Source: Nemophila menziesii
Lineage: Eukaryota; Streptophyta; Magnoliopsida; Boraginales; Hydrophyllaceae
Assembly (NCBI GenBank): GCA_029959085.1
Contig: JARWIR010000035.1
Coordinates: forward strand, 3,129,501 to 3,193,500
DNA: 64,000 nucleotides
Reading direction: 5' to 3'
The position numbers were made by a program, and so were the translations under genes. Position 1 is the stretch's first letter. Every line of letters begins with the position of its first letter. Positions 35,997-48,650 of this stretch are shown here, one piece after another. The notes beneath the pieces were generated by a model that was not told the DNA's origin, ran no database searches, and was given only the letters and a program-made list of their open reading frames with translations.

Positions 35997-36302
35997 ATAT
36001 TATATATATACCAAATTAACAAATATTTTACTTGAAAGATTTATTCAAATCATGCTAGAAACAAGACTAATTTTCTTGGCCTATAATTAGAAGAAAAAAA
36101 AAATCTATTTTTAGGCCTAAAAATTGAATTATTCCTTTCGATATATTCAGTCGTTTCGATTTAGAGATTTTTTAAAAGAACATTATTTGAGTGATTATGA
36201 AAATCACCTATAAACCTCATTATATAATCACTCCAAATCGGGGTCAAATAGAAGAAAATAATTTTAATAAATTAGTAAGAGAAAAAAATAACATTAATAT
36301 CT
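35997..36302. other. AT-rich DNA between element E and the Mutator-like element
   Basis: It begins with the target duplication of E and a short TA run, and ends with the 9-bp target duplication of the next element. No gene. Confidence 0.6.
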
Positions 36303-36873
36303 GAGAAAATGCCACTTAGGGTCTTGAAGACACCCCCCTCTTCTAATTAGAGACCTCTCTTATCTTCTCTTCTTACTAAAGACCTCAACTAATTTTTTAC
36401 ACTACAAACTATATTCCCATTTACCTTATTGCCCCTTTTTACACAATATATATACTAAATATTCTCTTTACAAATCTCATAAATCATTCCCGTCACCTAC
36501 TTTTTCTCTCTCTTCCCCTAACCTACTTTTTCTCTCTCTCCCAGAAAACCAATCCACCACAGCGATGCTCACCACCACCAACAGTTCGAGATCACCCCCA
36601 CATTCGCTTGAGAAGATCTGGTGTTCCAGAATCAGACCGAGGCACCATTTTCTCCGGAGAAGCTGAGCTCGTGTGACCATAACACCACCACCACCAGATC
36701 TGGTTCTTTTGCTCGCGAATGGACCTAAAGTGCTAGGCGCTGCATTTCAGTGCTTGTTCTCCATTACAGCTCATTCTTCTTCTTGTTAGAGTTCCATTGC
36801 AACAGATCTGCTCGTCCATGGAGGTTGCCAACGGCGGAGCTCTCGGCCTTGGAGATCGAAGAAGAGTGTACCA

Positions 36874-37030
36874 GTGTAGCAGTGGTGGCTGAGTTCCATC
36901 TTCTTCTTCGATTCGCTGGAGTAATGTAGCAGTGGTGGCTGAGTTCCTTCTTCTTGTTCGATTCGCTGGAAGAGTGTAGCAGTGGTGGCTGAGTTGCAGT
37001 GGTGGCTGACGGCGGTGGTGGCTGATGGCG
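36874..37030. repeat. 50-bp tandem repeat in the MULE
   Basis: The phrase TGTAGCAGTGGTGGCTGAGT starts at 36875, 36925 and 36975, giving three units at 50-bp spacing. Further partial GGTGGCTGA copies follow up to about 37030. Confidence 0.85.
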
Positions 37031-37497
37031 ATGGTGGCTTCCATGGCTGCTCATTCACTCCGAATCTTCTCTGGCGAATACAGCAGTCATTAACGGTGGT
37101 GCTTCCATGGTTGCTAACAGAACATATCTGAATCTCCTTGCTTGGGAGATTTTACTGGTTTTACTAAAAGGATTGGTTTGAGTGGTTTTGCTTGGATCTC
37201 CGGCGGTCCACCACTCCATCAGCGCAGAAGGAGGCCAGTTTCTCTTCGCCGTTCAGTTGAGCTCCTGCGTTTTTTTTGTTTCAAGCTTCCATTGCCGATA
37301 GAGATAGGTTTTTTGTTTTCTTTTTTCCAGATCTGAGTTGACCATATCTGGTCAACTCCAAATTTAGCTAGTTTATTTTTATTTTTATTAGTCTGAATTG
37401 TTATTTATGGTGTAATTCATTTGAAAATGTATGAAAGAGATTGAAAAATGAATAAATTATTATTTAAACTATTTATTCTTTGATTTTTTTTAATAAT

Positions 37498-37684
37498 ACT
37501 CATCAAATATACAGAGTACTCATCAAATTTACGGAGTACTCATCAAATTATCCGGAGTACTCATCAAAATTATCCGGAGTACTCATCAAATTATACAGAG
37601 TACTCATTAAAATATATAGAGTACTCAGCAAAATTATAGAGTACTCATAATTTTTCCGATACTCATCAATTTTATCCGAGACTC
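37498..37684. repeat. 20-22-bp tandem repeat in the MULE
   Basis: About nine units with consensus ACTCATCAAATTATCCGGAGT, lengths 20-22 bp, decaying towards the right. Confidence 0.9.
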
Positions 37685-37696
37685 TATGTTTTTTCC

Positions 37697-37775
37697 GGTG
37701 ACCGGTGACTGGTGGTCGGTGGTCGGAGGTCGGTGGTCAGAGGTCGGTGGTCGGAGGTCGGAGGTAGGTGGGTAG
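37697..37775. repeat. 7-bp tandem repeat in the MULE
   Basis: GGTCGGT/GGTCGGA heptamers are repeated about ten times directly after the 21-bp repeat. Confidence 0.85.
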
Positions 37776-37950
37776 TGATAGTGGAGAGAGAAACAGTGTC
37801 ATCACACTTTTTTTGTCTTTTAGTGTTAGTAAGGGTAGGAAAGACAATTGTCAAAACAGAGGTCTCTAATAAGAAGAAATTCCTGGACCATATTCTATAG
37901 AGAAGAAAGATTGTCTCGAAGACCCTAAGGATAATTCACCCTTAATATCT

Positions 37951-38543
37951 TATAAACATAATAAAAATAGAAATATGTTAATATATTTTTTGTTTTTTTG
38001 TTTTTTATCAACGATTAATGCCCAAAAAATCTCTCAAGTTAGAATTAATTTCTCCTTACCCCATCCATCATTTTTTGCCCATAAAATGTACCATATATTT
38101 TATTATTTTCTTTTTTTCCTATAAAAAAAGAGTTTGAGTTATAGGAAGCTTTCCAAAACTCAAATTTTGAGATATGGAAAAATTTCCAAAAACTCAGATT
38201 TTGAGTTTTGAGAGCAAACTCAAGGTATCTTAAGAGGAATAAAAAAGATAGTGCTCTTTACGGAATAGTGGACGGCTAAGGGGTTTATTGAGCATTAACC
38301 CCTTTATTAATTCAAATCCAAAAAATACTAAAAAAAACTTTATAAATTTTTCTTTGATAACATTATTTAATTCAAATCATATATTTTTTTTAATCATTTT
38401 TTTTTCTCCTGACCTGAATACATACACACGTAAACTAAGCCCAATAGAAAATTACGACTAAAGCCCATAATTGTGTTCTGATCGTGTAGCCCACACAATT
38501 ACTGAAAACATTGTCGGAATTCAGAAGCAGAGGAGAGGAGAGG
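37951..38543. other. Upstream region of the HCA59-like gene
   Basis: AT-rich DNA with imperfect AAACTCAAATTTTGAG-like inverted words at 38125-38220. It should contain the promoter and 5' untranslated region of the plus-strand gene; no box was assigned with confidence. Confidence 0.5.
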
Positions 38544-39782
38544 ATGATGAAGAAGGAAAAGAATTTCAGGAAAAGAAAGATAGCTGATGATGATGATAAT
38601 GAAGAAGCACAAGATCCATCTTCATCTTCAGATATTAATAATGATGATGATCAACAAAGGAGGTACCTTTTTCTCTCCTTTCTTTACTTCCAATTAGGGT
38701 TTTTAATTTATAATTTTTAATATCTCTCTCTCTATCTGCCATAGATTGACTTTAGAGGAGGTGAAATTTCTTCAGAAGCAAAGGGAGAGGAAGTCTGGTA
38801 TTCCGGCATTGCTTACTAATGGGGGCCCACAAGCTTCTTCAGCTTCCTCTTCTTCCGCTTTGTCTTCTGCTTTGGTACGCAAAACCAATGAAGATGGTGG
38901 TGATGGAGATAACGATGAGTTGGTTTTACAAGATACCTTTGCTCAAGAAACTGCTGTCATGGTTGAGGACCCTATAATGTATGTCACGCTACTGTATTGT
39001 ATCGTGTTTTATACTTTTATTGTCCCCTTTTTTGTGTTTTTCTTATTTACGCTATAATTTATTGGTTAGGCTACGATATATTGAACAAGAATTAGCAAAG
39101 AAAAGGGGTAAAAACATAGATTTAGAAAACCAAGTTGAAAATGACATAAAAACAGCTGAAGATCTACTCTACAAAATTCCAGACCATCTTAAAGTGAAAA
39201 AGCGAAATTCAGAAGAAAGCTCAACTCAATGGACTACTGGAATTGCAGAAATTCAGCTCCCCATTGAGTATGCAATCTGCCTTGTGTGATTTGTTTAAGT
39301 TGTGTTTGTTTACATTCTCATATGTGTTGGCTTTATCTATCAGGTACAAACTGAAGAATATTGAAGAAACTGAGGCTGCTAAAAAGCTTCTACAAGAGAA
39401 GAGATTAATAGGTAGTAATGGTAGTGGTAGTGTTAGTAGTAACACTACTACCAAAAGTAACCCTTCATCAATTCCCTCAAGTTACAGCGCTGATTACTTT
39501 CAACGTGGAAAAGATTATGCTGAGAAACTGAGAAAAGGTGTTGCCTTGTGTATATATTAAATAAAAATAAATTTAATCATCCGTTTACTGAGTTTTTGAT
39601 TTGCAGAACATCCAGAGCTTTCCAAGGAAAAGGAAAAGGGTAAAGAGGATAATGCTGGTAGTAATAATAGTGAAGGTGGTGGTGTGGATGGTAGTGGAGC
39701 AGTTCCAAGGCAAGCAGCTACAGATGAATTCATGCTTGATCGTTTTCGTAAGAGAGAACGCCATCGTGTCATGCGAAGATAA
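38544..39782 (+). CDS. CSU2: HCA59/C9orf78 (Tls1) family nuclear protein, CSU2-like
   Basis: Five exons with consistent phase: 38544-38662, 38745-38978, 39070-39267, 39344-39537 and 39607-39782. The product is 306 aa, about the usual length. The ATG at 38544 was chosen; the in-frame sequence upstream starts only with TTG. Family marks are the KNFRKRK N-terminus followed by acidic low-complexity sequence, LTLEEVKFLQKQRERKSGI, an FAQETA motif, PIMLRYIEQELAKKRG, IAEIQLPIEYKLKNIEETE and the lysine- and arginine-rich end ATDEFMLDRFRKRERHR. Relatives (human C9orf78, fission yeast Tls1) associate with the spliceosome; the Arabidopsis relative is known as COP1 suppressor 2. It is probably nuclear and intact. 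Its neighbours are transposons, so context gives no further clue. Confidence 0.9.
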
Positions 39783-41154
39783 GATAGGAACTTCACCTTT
39801 GCACGTTTGTTTTGCTTCCATTCCAATACATATAAAGATGATAATAGCTTTATATGGGATTCTTACTGTTTAATTATTACTAACTAGACTCTATTTACCG
39901 CAAAAATGAAAAACTTTCGTTGTATTTGCTCACCCTTCATACATCACTTATATGGTTTGAAAATCTTGCAATTTTTTTTGTTGATTTTAATTCACTTTCA
40001 AGGCAACAAAAGATTAGGAAGAGTTCGAGAATGAAAAACTTTCGTAAACACACATACATGTCTTCAAGTATTAAAGATGTTTGTAAAAGCTAATTAGTGT
40101 ATGAAATCATTTTTTCATCTTATATAGTTGAAGGAACTTTATAATTTCTTGATTACAGGATCTACCCATATGTAGGTTCATTTATTTTTCTTTTTTCTCT
40201 ATTATAATTGACTATATAATAGAATCTAATATCAATGAGAAGAACAACTATCTAGTCAATCATGGGCCAATGAACACCAAAATTAATATTAAATAACTTA
40301 ATTTTTCAAAGAATAAAAGAATAAAAAAATACTACAGAGGTGTCTTATGAAAAGCTTTTTATTTCTATTCTGCGTATGTGACATGAAGCTGAGAGTGAGA
40401 ACCTGATAAAGCTGGTGATTAAGTTGGGTAATTGGGTGCGAGTAATTGAAGAGTCTGCGACCGATTACGGAACAAAAATTTGAAATGGGTCCCAAGAATA
40501 AATTGAAAGGAAAAAATAAGAATGCTTTGAGTAAAATAGAATAAATTGAAAGGAAAAAATAAGAATGCTTTGAGTAAACTAAAAATTAAGAATGCTTTGA
40601 GTAAAATAATGACTAACGGGATCGGAAAACAAAAGTTGAGTATTCAATTGAAAACAAAAGTTGAGTATTCAATTGAAAATATGTTGGATTTTTTTACACA
40701 GTACTCAATTAAATTATAAAAAGTTTTAAAATTTGGGTATACTCCATTGAAATTTGAAAAACTAAATAAGTCATTTATTTACAAGTAAAAGTAGAGATTT
40801 TATATATTCCAAAAGAAGAAAAAAGAAATAGATGATTTCTTTTGTTCTTAATTTTTCTAAAAAAGAATCCTTCACATAAGTAAGAAGCTGTCGGAAGACA
40901 CCATATTCGTATTTTTTTGTTGTTGTAATATGAATACACAAATCCAAATAAAACAAACTATCCTACATATTCACATTTTAGACCATAATCAGATGTCCAA
41001 CATGATGTATTGCAAAATTATTAATTAATGATTTTTTTTGATGCGGAAGAAAGTAACATAATCACAGATTACCCTTAACCTATTTTAAGTGTGGCAAACC
41101 TCTCCTTCATTCGTGTCTGGGATTCATAATTGATTATTGCCCTGGCGAATTTCG
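39783..41154. other. Intergenic DNA downstream of the HCA59-like gene
   Basis: It starts with the 3' untranslated region. No other gene was seen. The small tandem duplications at 40497-40676 are listed separately. Confidence 0.55.
40497..40676. repeat. 42-bp and 25-bp tandem duplications
   Basis: A 42-bp unit starting GAATAAATTGAAAGG occurs at 40497 and 40539, and its tail (AAGAATGCTTTGAGTAAA) a third time at about 40588. Then a 25-bp unit AAAACAAAAGTTGAGTATTC... occurs at 40626 and 40651. Confidence 0.9.
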
Positions 41155-41640
41155 CTAAGTTGTCTGCTCGGCCACTGAATGTCGTGGAGTGTGTTTAAAG
41201 AAAACCGGCCCGACTTCTGTTGCCAGCCTCCTTAACTGATTAAGCCATGATTTGAGCTTCCAACCTGCCACCGACACCTGCTGAATACCCTGAATTATCT
41301 CAAGATTATCCGAGAAGACAGTTATCTCCTCGTTCGTATCTCGTTTTGCCATCTCTAACGCATATATAATTGCTTGTGCGTTGATGGGTATTCCGTCCTG
41401 TCTCTTTATCAAGTTGGGCCACCCCAATCCCCACAGTAATATGTGCCTGTGCAAAAACGATGTGTCACACATGTAAGCATACCTTGTTTGGAAAGACAGA
41501 TCCCCCGGTATATCCGTATTCTGGTCTCCAGATCGTTGTATTGATTTGGTAGCTGCCCAATCTGGACCAAAATGTTCTCCTATATTTTTGTTTGTAGTAC
41601 GGATTATGTCATCTGTGTCGATAATAAACTTATTATGCCT
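41155..41640 (-). pseudogene. RNase H-like tail of a LINE, fragment 1
   Basis: The minus frame from about 41640 to 41155 shows features of the RNase H-like domain at the end of plant L1 LINEs: INAQAIIYALEMAKRD, ITVFSDNLEIIQGIQQVS, WLNQLRRLATEVGPVFFKHTPR. It resembles the tail of LINE K (59940-60246). Only this end is present. It is open but truncated and cannot make an active protein. Confidence 0.75.
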
Positions 41641-42771
41641 ACTCTTTCTTTATTCAAGTAAGCAAAAATGACAATACAAAGCCCATTTATACAGAATGGT
41701 AAAGGGGCCTTTCAAAAACCCATCATTATAAGTTGCCTTATTAAACATCTAAAAAGAATTGGAAGCAAAAGCATATTGATCATCTCGTGTATTTGAGAAA
41801 AAAAAAGTCATTTCGTGTATATGAAACAAAGACAAAATTATTTCGTGTAACACAGGAATTAATGGTGCAATTAACTTATTTGAATGATTCAACTTATATA
41901 TTTATGTTCAATGCATTCTATTCTAATATAAAATTTAAAAGTAAACTTTATTGACATACCTTATTATACATTAAAATCCTAAGATATACTCTGTTAAAAT
42001 CTATATAAAATTAAAAAGAATTTGACCAGATTCTATATAAGACTTTATAAAAAGTCTTTTAAGATCTATAGAATTTGTAAGTATATAGATTATAAAAAAA
42101 CCAATAAACTCTTTAAAAAATTTAATTGAATACACCCCCCTAAGACTAATAAGGAATTATATAAAGAGGTTAACATGACCCGCTTAATAATACTGGAGGC
42201 CGGGTCGGGCCAAAAGATGAAGACTTTAACCTTGATGATCTAAATCAGGTCTACATAGCTAAGACTATTACAGAAAACTCAAGTCATTTTCTTCAATTCA
42301 ATTCTCTAGAGACATAAAAATAGAACTTAACAGGTCAAGTGAGATCTAGAGTTTTTTATATTAGACACGACTTTTAATAGCAATATTACCTCCTTCTAGG
42401 GTGGTTACGGTAATCGCCCATATTTTAAATTGCATGACTCAATGTTTCAATCAATTTCAAATAAATTTGAACCAATTGAATATATTACGTTAATCTTTAC
42501 AATTAGAATAAATGTATCAATATATGAATCATTTTTTTTTAAATTGAGTCACCGACTATCATCGTAAACATGGTTAACATTTGGGTAGAATCCCATTTGA
42601 CCAACAAGAACTTGGGAGAAGATAATAGAATTTCTTCATATCTTCAAATTTTCATCATTTTCTCACATAAAAAATTGTATCCTTTCTTTTTTACTTTTAT
42701 ATTTTTATTTTTTGTAACTCAATTTTTTTGGACGAGTGCATAAAAACAAAACAAGAAGAACTTCTAAAGAT
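41641..42771. other. Intergenic DNA, no gene seen
   Basis: AT-rich. Around 41940-42110 there are repeated (T)ATAGA and AAAGTCTTTTAAGATCT-like words, possibly an old inverted repeat, but no element could be defined. Confidence 0.5.
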
Positions 42772-43210
42772 TTAGCCTATGCCGAGTTTCGAGAATTGGT
42801 GCAGTAGAGCGTCTGAAGAAACGTATTCGTCTAGTGCCCTGTGTCTGGCTCTTTTTGCTTGTAGATTAACTCCAACATTGAGCCTTTGCGGAATGTATTT
42901 AAAATTAAATGGGCCCACATCCTCTACCAGTTTGTGTATGTGTCTGATCCACGGTCTGAGCTCCCACCTAGCCGCCGACACTTGCTGGATACCTTGAATA
43001 AGGTCAAGGTTATCAGAGAAAATCGTCTTCTCATTGTTTGGCCATTAAGTCCCAAGTTCGTTGTTATTGCAACAAGTTGTCTTCATGTGTTCAACCCGTG
43101 ATCCATCGTCTTTGTTGATTTGAATAACCCCAATTCCAGTGGGAAGATGTGCCTGTGTAAATGAGATGTCACAAGTGAAAGCGAGAGTAATATTAAAATC
43201 GAGCCCGTGA
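42772..43210 (-). pseudogene. RNase H-like tail of a LINE, fragment 2
   Basis: Minus strand, same family as fragment 1: TLAFTCDISFTQAHLPTGIG, then after a stop TIFSDNLDLIQGIQQVSAARW, FNFKYIPQRLN and the terminal FSKLGIG followed by a stop at 42772. LINE K ends FNKLGIG-stop, so the C-terminus is shared. A frameshift lies near 43050. Confidence 0.78.
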
Positions 43211-44314
43211 TTCATGATCTTGTAACTTAATTCAAACATTATAATTGTCATTATATGTATCATGAACTTAATACATTGTAGTTTGAGATTGATGATTAAA
43301 CCCTAAACCCTAAAACTTAATAATTAGGGTTTTTATGTTAAATTTTGGACTTAATGTTTAATTAAGTATTAAATATTCATACTTCTCTTTATATTGTATT
43401 GAATTATTAATTGATTATATTGGACACATAGTTGATTGGTCAAAATACTCGAATTACATTCTAAAGAAGGAAAGTTAATGGTAGAAGTTAATTGTTGTGA
43501 GTATATCTATCGTATAGAATTAGAAGATCATAAATAGATACATAGTCGTGATATAAGTAGATAACTTATTCACTTTTTAGAGTACCTAGGTTCATTCAGA
43601 ATGAGATCATTTTCCTTGAGAATAGCCTCTAATCATTCGGGAAAGATCTAGATAGATAATTGAGCACCTACTAGTGTTGCATAATCAACCTTACCCTCAT
43701 TAAATAGAAATTATTAAACTAGAGTATTTCAGTGGAATTCGATAATCCTAAAATCATTTTTCTCTTCTATATCTTTGATATTGCATTCTAATCCTTATCT
43801 TCTTATAATTTGCTTGCATATTAGTCCTTTATTTCCGTATATTCTTACTTGATTTCAAATTCTTTTTCCCTTCAATTCTCATAACATTTCATCAAAATAT
43901 AACTAAAATACAAAATAACAATGCTAATATCTTGGAAGACTATCTCTTTTTATCACTCTATAAATTACATCAAATACGGAGACATGACAAGTAGAAAAAT
44001 CACGTAATCTATATTTTTTTTAATTACATGAATGTGTCCATTTTTAGATTAGGTTGATTTATTTCCTTTCTTTCTATTGTAAATGACTATATATTAGGAT
44101 GTATTATGAATCTTTGTTTTCAATCTTTGCTTTGGTTATCATATGGACATGATTCCAAAACCTGTATATTACAAATGAAACGCTAAAAAACAATGAGCTC
44201 AGCCATCAACCAATTGATGGATTTTGCTTTTCCGTTTTAAGTTGTGTAGATGCAAGAGAGAGATAGAGAGTGAGAGGTATAAACATAATTTTAGAAGTAT
44301 AATAGATATTATGG
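43211..44314. other. Intergenic DNA downstream of the Paladin-like gene
   Basis: No gene. The part near 44315 would hold the 3' untranslated region of the minus-strand gene. A telomere-like AAACCCTAAACCCTAAA stretch occurs at about 43297-43313; it is too short to be more than chance. Confidence 0.5.
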
Positions 44315-47300
44315 TCACTTATCAATCCTTAAGTTATTACATAGATGACCAAGTTCAGGCCTTGCCTCCAACCATGCTATAAATGTGGTGTCAGTTGCAG
44401 AAGTGCAGTATAGGTATGATCTGAATGCTATGAGAAAAAAGTATCGCCTACAAAATCATGGAAGCAATATTATAACGATTGTAGATGAGAGTATGATAAT
44501 AAATATAACAAGTGTATATATAGAGAGAGAAAGAGCACCTTAAAGCTCTAATACCCATATCAACAAGGTAAGATCTATGTTCATCATGATCATCATGGCC
44601 AGAAAAGTTGTCTAATTCCTTTATATAATAAAGTATATCATCTCGTAAATGTCCTGCACCTGCACATCTGAAACAAACAAAAACATTTCATCTAACAATC
44701 TACTCAAAAGGGAAAGGGCTATAGAGATACCTTTGTATAATGACATCAACATCACCCTTGCTTTCTGGACCACGTACAAGAACTCTAGTAAGGCTTAAAA
44801 TATCTCGAAAATCATCCACTTCATCACAAGTAGATAATAACTTGTCAAATCCTCCTAAGTTAGAGTTGGATTCCGCTTCAAGTTTTATACATATAATTGC
44901 CATTGCATAAGCAACCCCTCCAAATCCTGTGTGCGATACAAATAGATAAGACCCTGCAGAGCTGTTCAGCCATATAATTCGTTTCAGTCTTTCAAAACTC
45001 TAAACACCATCTCTACTTATGATATGTAATACTTACTTATCTTTACAATACTGAATAGCATCAACATCAGAAGCTAAAGCTTCACGTTCTCTAGTCAATG
45101 GTATTCTTGTATATGATATATTATGTCCATCTTTCAAACTTGTGTATACCTCAGTTGGAGTTTTCACATCATCAACAAATATATTTTCCCAATAACCAAC
45201 TACACTCACTTGTTTTGACGCTGGGCTAAATTCTTCACGGTGTAATAACATTCTACCTCCAGATTCTCTAATTTCAGATATTATATCTTCTTTTAATCTT
45301 GCCTCCATGTGTTGTACCTATTATTAGTATTATTTAATGACTGAACTAAATAAAAATAACAAGAACAACATATACATACCACTGAACCTGTAATTCCCAC
45401 ATGCTTTAATGTATCAACAGGCTTATTCAATTCTCTAAGCACAAAAGGTGTACCATTGATATAAACAACAGCTTCTTCTCGTAAATCAGTAATAATAACA
45501 CGCTCACCATTTCTTTCCTTGGCACCTAAATACGTTAACATCTCCTTAGCACCTACAATTGTAGGTGTTGCCATACTATAAACAGGATGTCCATCCACCT
45601 AAATAAATAAAAAAGAAAAACAATTTGTTTAAATAGATACGACTGAATCAGATATAAATACCATTTTACATACCTTGTACACATGTGGTGCACCATGAAT
45701 TTGTATATTACTGGAAGTTCTTTGACCAGGGAAAAAGTACATTTTAAGAATCGAACCTTTTCCTAAAACAGAACCACTACGTTCCTTTACTATAGCCTCC
45801 ATTACCGCATCACCATGTTGAGATTCATGTGGAGCTCTTAATTCCTCCTAAATTCAAAAAAAATTAAAAATTAAAATTGAAGCTCAAGAAGATATAAAGA
45901 AGGTTTATATACGTACAGGTATTGTAAAGAATCTCCCAGCTCTTAATCTTATAGACCATTTCATTGCTTGAACTTCAGGTCTTTGATGTAACCAATTCTT
46001 AAAAGACATCTTAGATTGTCCTTGTCCACAAAATCCATCAAAAGCTTCACTACCAAGATAAGCAGCAAAAGCAATTAAACGAAAGTAACGTTCTAAATAC
46101 TCAGCCCCACGGTTTAATGCCACACGTCTTTCTCTAGGTTCACGATGTTGTTGATTAAATAACTTGCGATATAACAATACAGCTTGACGTATATTTTGAA
46201 GAGTTGAACATCTATCAATAATCGAATCTAATGCTTCTCTACATTCAACACCATTATCAAATAATCTAGTTATTTTCCATAGCAACAAAATATCATTTAT
46301 ACCAAATGCATGACTTTGATCTTTTCCTCCTTTTAATCCTCCTCCTACTCCTACTCCTATTCCTCTACTTTTTACTGTACCTATACCTTCATTTTCATCA
46401 CCACTTGATCCATCATCACCACTATGACTTAATTCCTGATGTGAATGATCATGATCATGATCATGATCTTGTAATATCTTTATAGGTCTCCCATATTCAA
46501 TTCTAAGTTTTAAAAGACAAGCAATAACAGTACCAGTAGTTGTTCTTCCAATACCCATTTGACAATTAAAAACAAAAGCAGTATCCATAGAAGCAGACGA
46601 TATACTAATAGCTAACGTATCGAAATCCGAACTTTTCGGAGCTTTACCATCAGTAATAGGTACACGAGCATAAGTTAAACCATAATTTTCATTTTTCAAA
46701 CTTTTAAAAACTTCAAGAGGAGTTTCAACAGCATTTGATGTAACATGTTCCCAAGCATCAAAAATTTGACCATCTTCAGTTTCATGTATAACCATAACAG
46801 CACCACCATAAAGTTGAGCTTCACGTAAAATATCATCTTTTAATCTAGCTTCCATTCTTTCAACTCTTTGACGATCAATACCAGTGTATTCCAACATATT
46901 CTTATACGGTCTTTCAACTTCCCGTAGTACAAATGGTTTGCCATTAATATATATTACAGGCTCTTCTCTCATATTATGCCAAAGAATCGGACGGTTACCG
47001 ATTCTTTGAATAACAGATCGAATACCTTCAACCGTTGGATTAGCAACACCATAAACAGGAAAACCGATAATTTCTCTAAAATTAGGGGCACCCTCAACTC
47101 TTTCAGGTAAATTAGGGTGTTGACAACCTGGACAATGATCACTTTTGAGTACAGTTTGACTTCCAAGTACTTCTCCGTTACGTAAAGCAGCAACTTGGCC
47201 CATTTCACGAGGGCGTACTTTTTCTTTTTCTTTTTCTATTTCTTTTTCTTTTTCTTCATTAATCTTTGTATGTTTGAGTAAAGTTGCACAACCGAGTGCT

Positions 47301-48599
47301 CCCATTGGATCTCTTCTTAATAATCTTCTAATAATACTGTAAAGCTCTGGTCTAGCTTTCATCCAATCACTAAAACTACATTGTCTAGGAGATCTTGGAT
47401 GAAATGCTTCTCTTTCTGTATGAAGATATACAGCAAAGCAAATAAGGTAGTAATATCTTTCTAAATACTCCACAAAAAATGATAATGATGCTTCTTTTTT
47501 CATCTCATCAGATTGACGTAAAATACTGTTACGATAACTAGCTATAGCTTCCCGTAGATTCTGTATCATTACACTTGTCAATTAAATAATTGAAATAAAA
47601 TAAAAATAAATATGTTTGTATACCTGCATAGATGCACACTTATCAATAACTTTATCTACTTGTCTTTTCCCTTCAACACCACCCTTCACACATTTTTTTC
47701 TTTAGTCAAAAGAAATTCAAATAATTTTAAGCAAATACTTGAAATTTATGTACCTCTAAAACGCGAATTAGACTTCTAATAACGGGATATTCTCCTCTAC
47801 GTATGGTTTCCTCTGAATTTGGTAAATTGTCACTCACATTCGAGGTGCACTCCGAAACTTTCCCAATTGAATTGATCCTTGGAATCCCTTTACACATTAA
47901 ACAAACAAGTTACTATATAAAGTCTATTACAGCTCAACTCAGCTCACGGAGCCTCATATATATTGTACAAATAAGAATTATAATTTCTTCGCAAATACCA
48001 ACTAGAATAGCCATTAATGACAGCTAAGTTGATTTCAATTTTAATGTTAAAAAACGTCTTTAAAAGGTTAGCCTAACAGAATTTTGAAAAAAAAAAGGAC
48101 ACATAGAGTTTTTAGCGGCGCCTCAAAAATTGATTAGAAAAACAAACAGGCACGATCCCACACGTGTCAGAGACCTACGCGAGGGCTTAGGCATGTACTA
48201 AGAGTTTTTTGTCTTTTTAATAAAGAAAAAATACATTGCAAATTTTTAATATACACTAAAGAAAGAGAATTAGTACCCGAAGCCCCAATCCGATTAAGAT
48301 AAATTAATGTAGCAATCACCATGCCAGTTGTGGTTCGTCCACGTCCCATTTGACAATTAAATATAATCTCTGTTTTTATATCCGCTTGCGAAATTTTCTG
48401 AACCTAAATTAGAAAGAGTGATATCATATTATTTCGATATAAAAATGGAGAAAGGGACTAAATATAGATCTTTACCAAAATGTCAAAATCCTGCTCTTTA
48501 GGAGATTTCTCATCTGTTATTGGAACACGTTCATAGTCTACAAGGTAATCTTGTGCGTGCAATTCTTCGTACACCTATTCAAGAAATTAGTTGATTTTT

Positions 48600-48650
<51 letters not shown>

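Larger units (their letters stand above)
36303..37941. mobile_element. Mutator-like (MULE) non-autonomous TIR element
   Basis: The 9 bp before (36294-36302) and after (37942-37950) are both TTAATATCT, the duplication length of Mutator-like elements. The 30-bp ends match as inverted repeats at about 22 of 30 positions, with the shared core TTAGGGTCTT; the outer end GAGAAAATGCCA is MULE-like. The inside has no transposase. It holds GC-richer DNA at 36480-37330 and three kinds of tandem repeat. The open frames at 36733-37058 are created by the 50-bp repeat and are not credible genes. Capture of host DNA is possible but no captured gene was recognised. Confidence 0.8.

Noticed and set aside
36733..37058. 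Three overlapping minus frames of 90-103 codons
   Set aside because: They are made by a 50-bp tandem repeat read in all three frames, so they are not evidence of a gene.
38511..38543. An 11-codon N-terminal extension of the HCA59-like protein
   Set aside because: It would start with TTG. The first ATG in frame is at 38544 and gives the family's usual N-terminus.
43297..43313. AAACCCTAAACCCTAAA, a telomere-like repeat
   Set aside because: Only two and a half units; such short runs occur by chance and near plant gene promoters.
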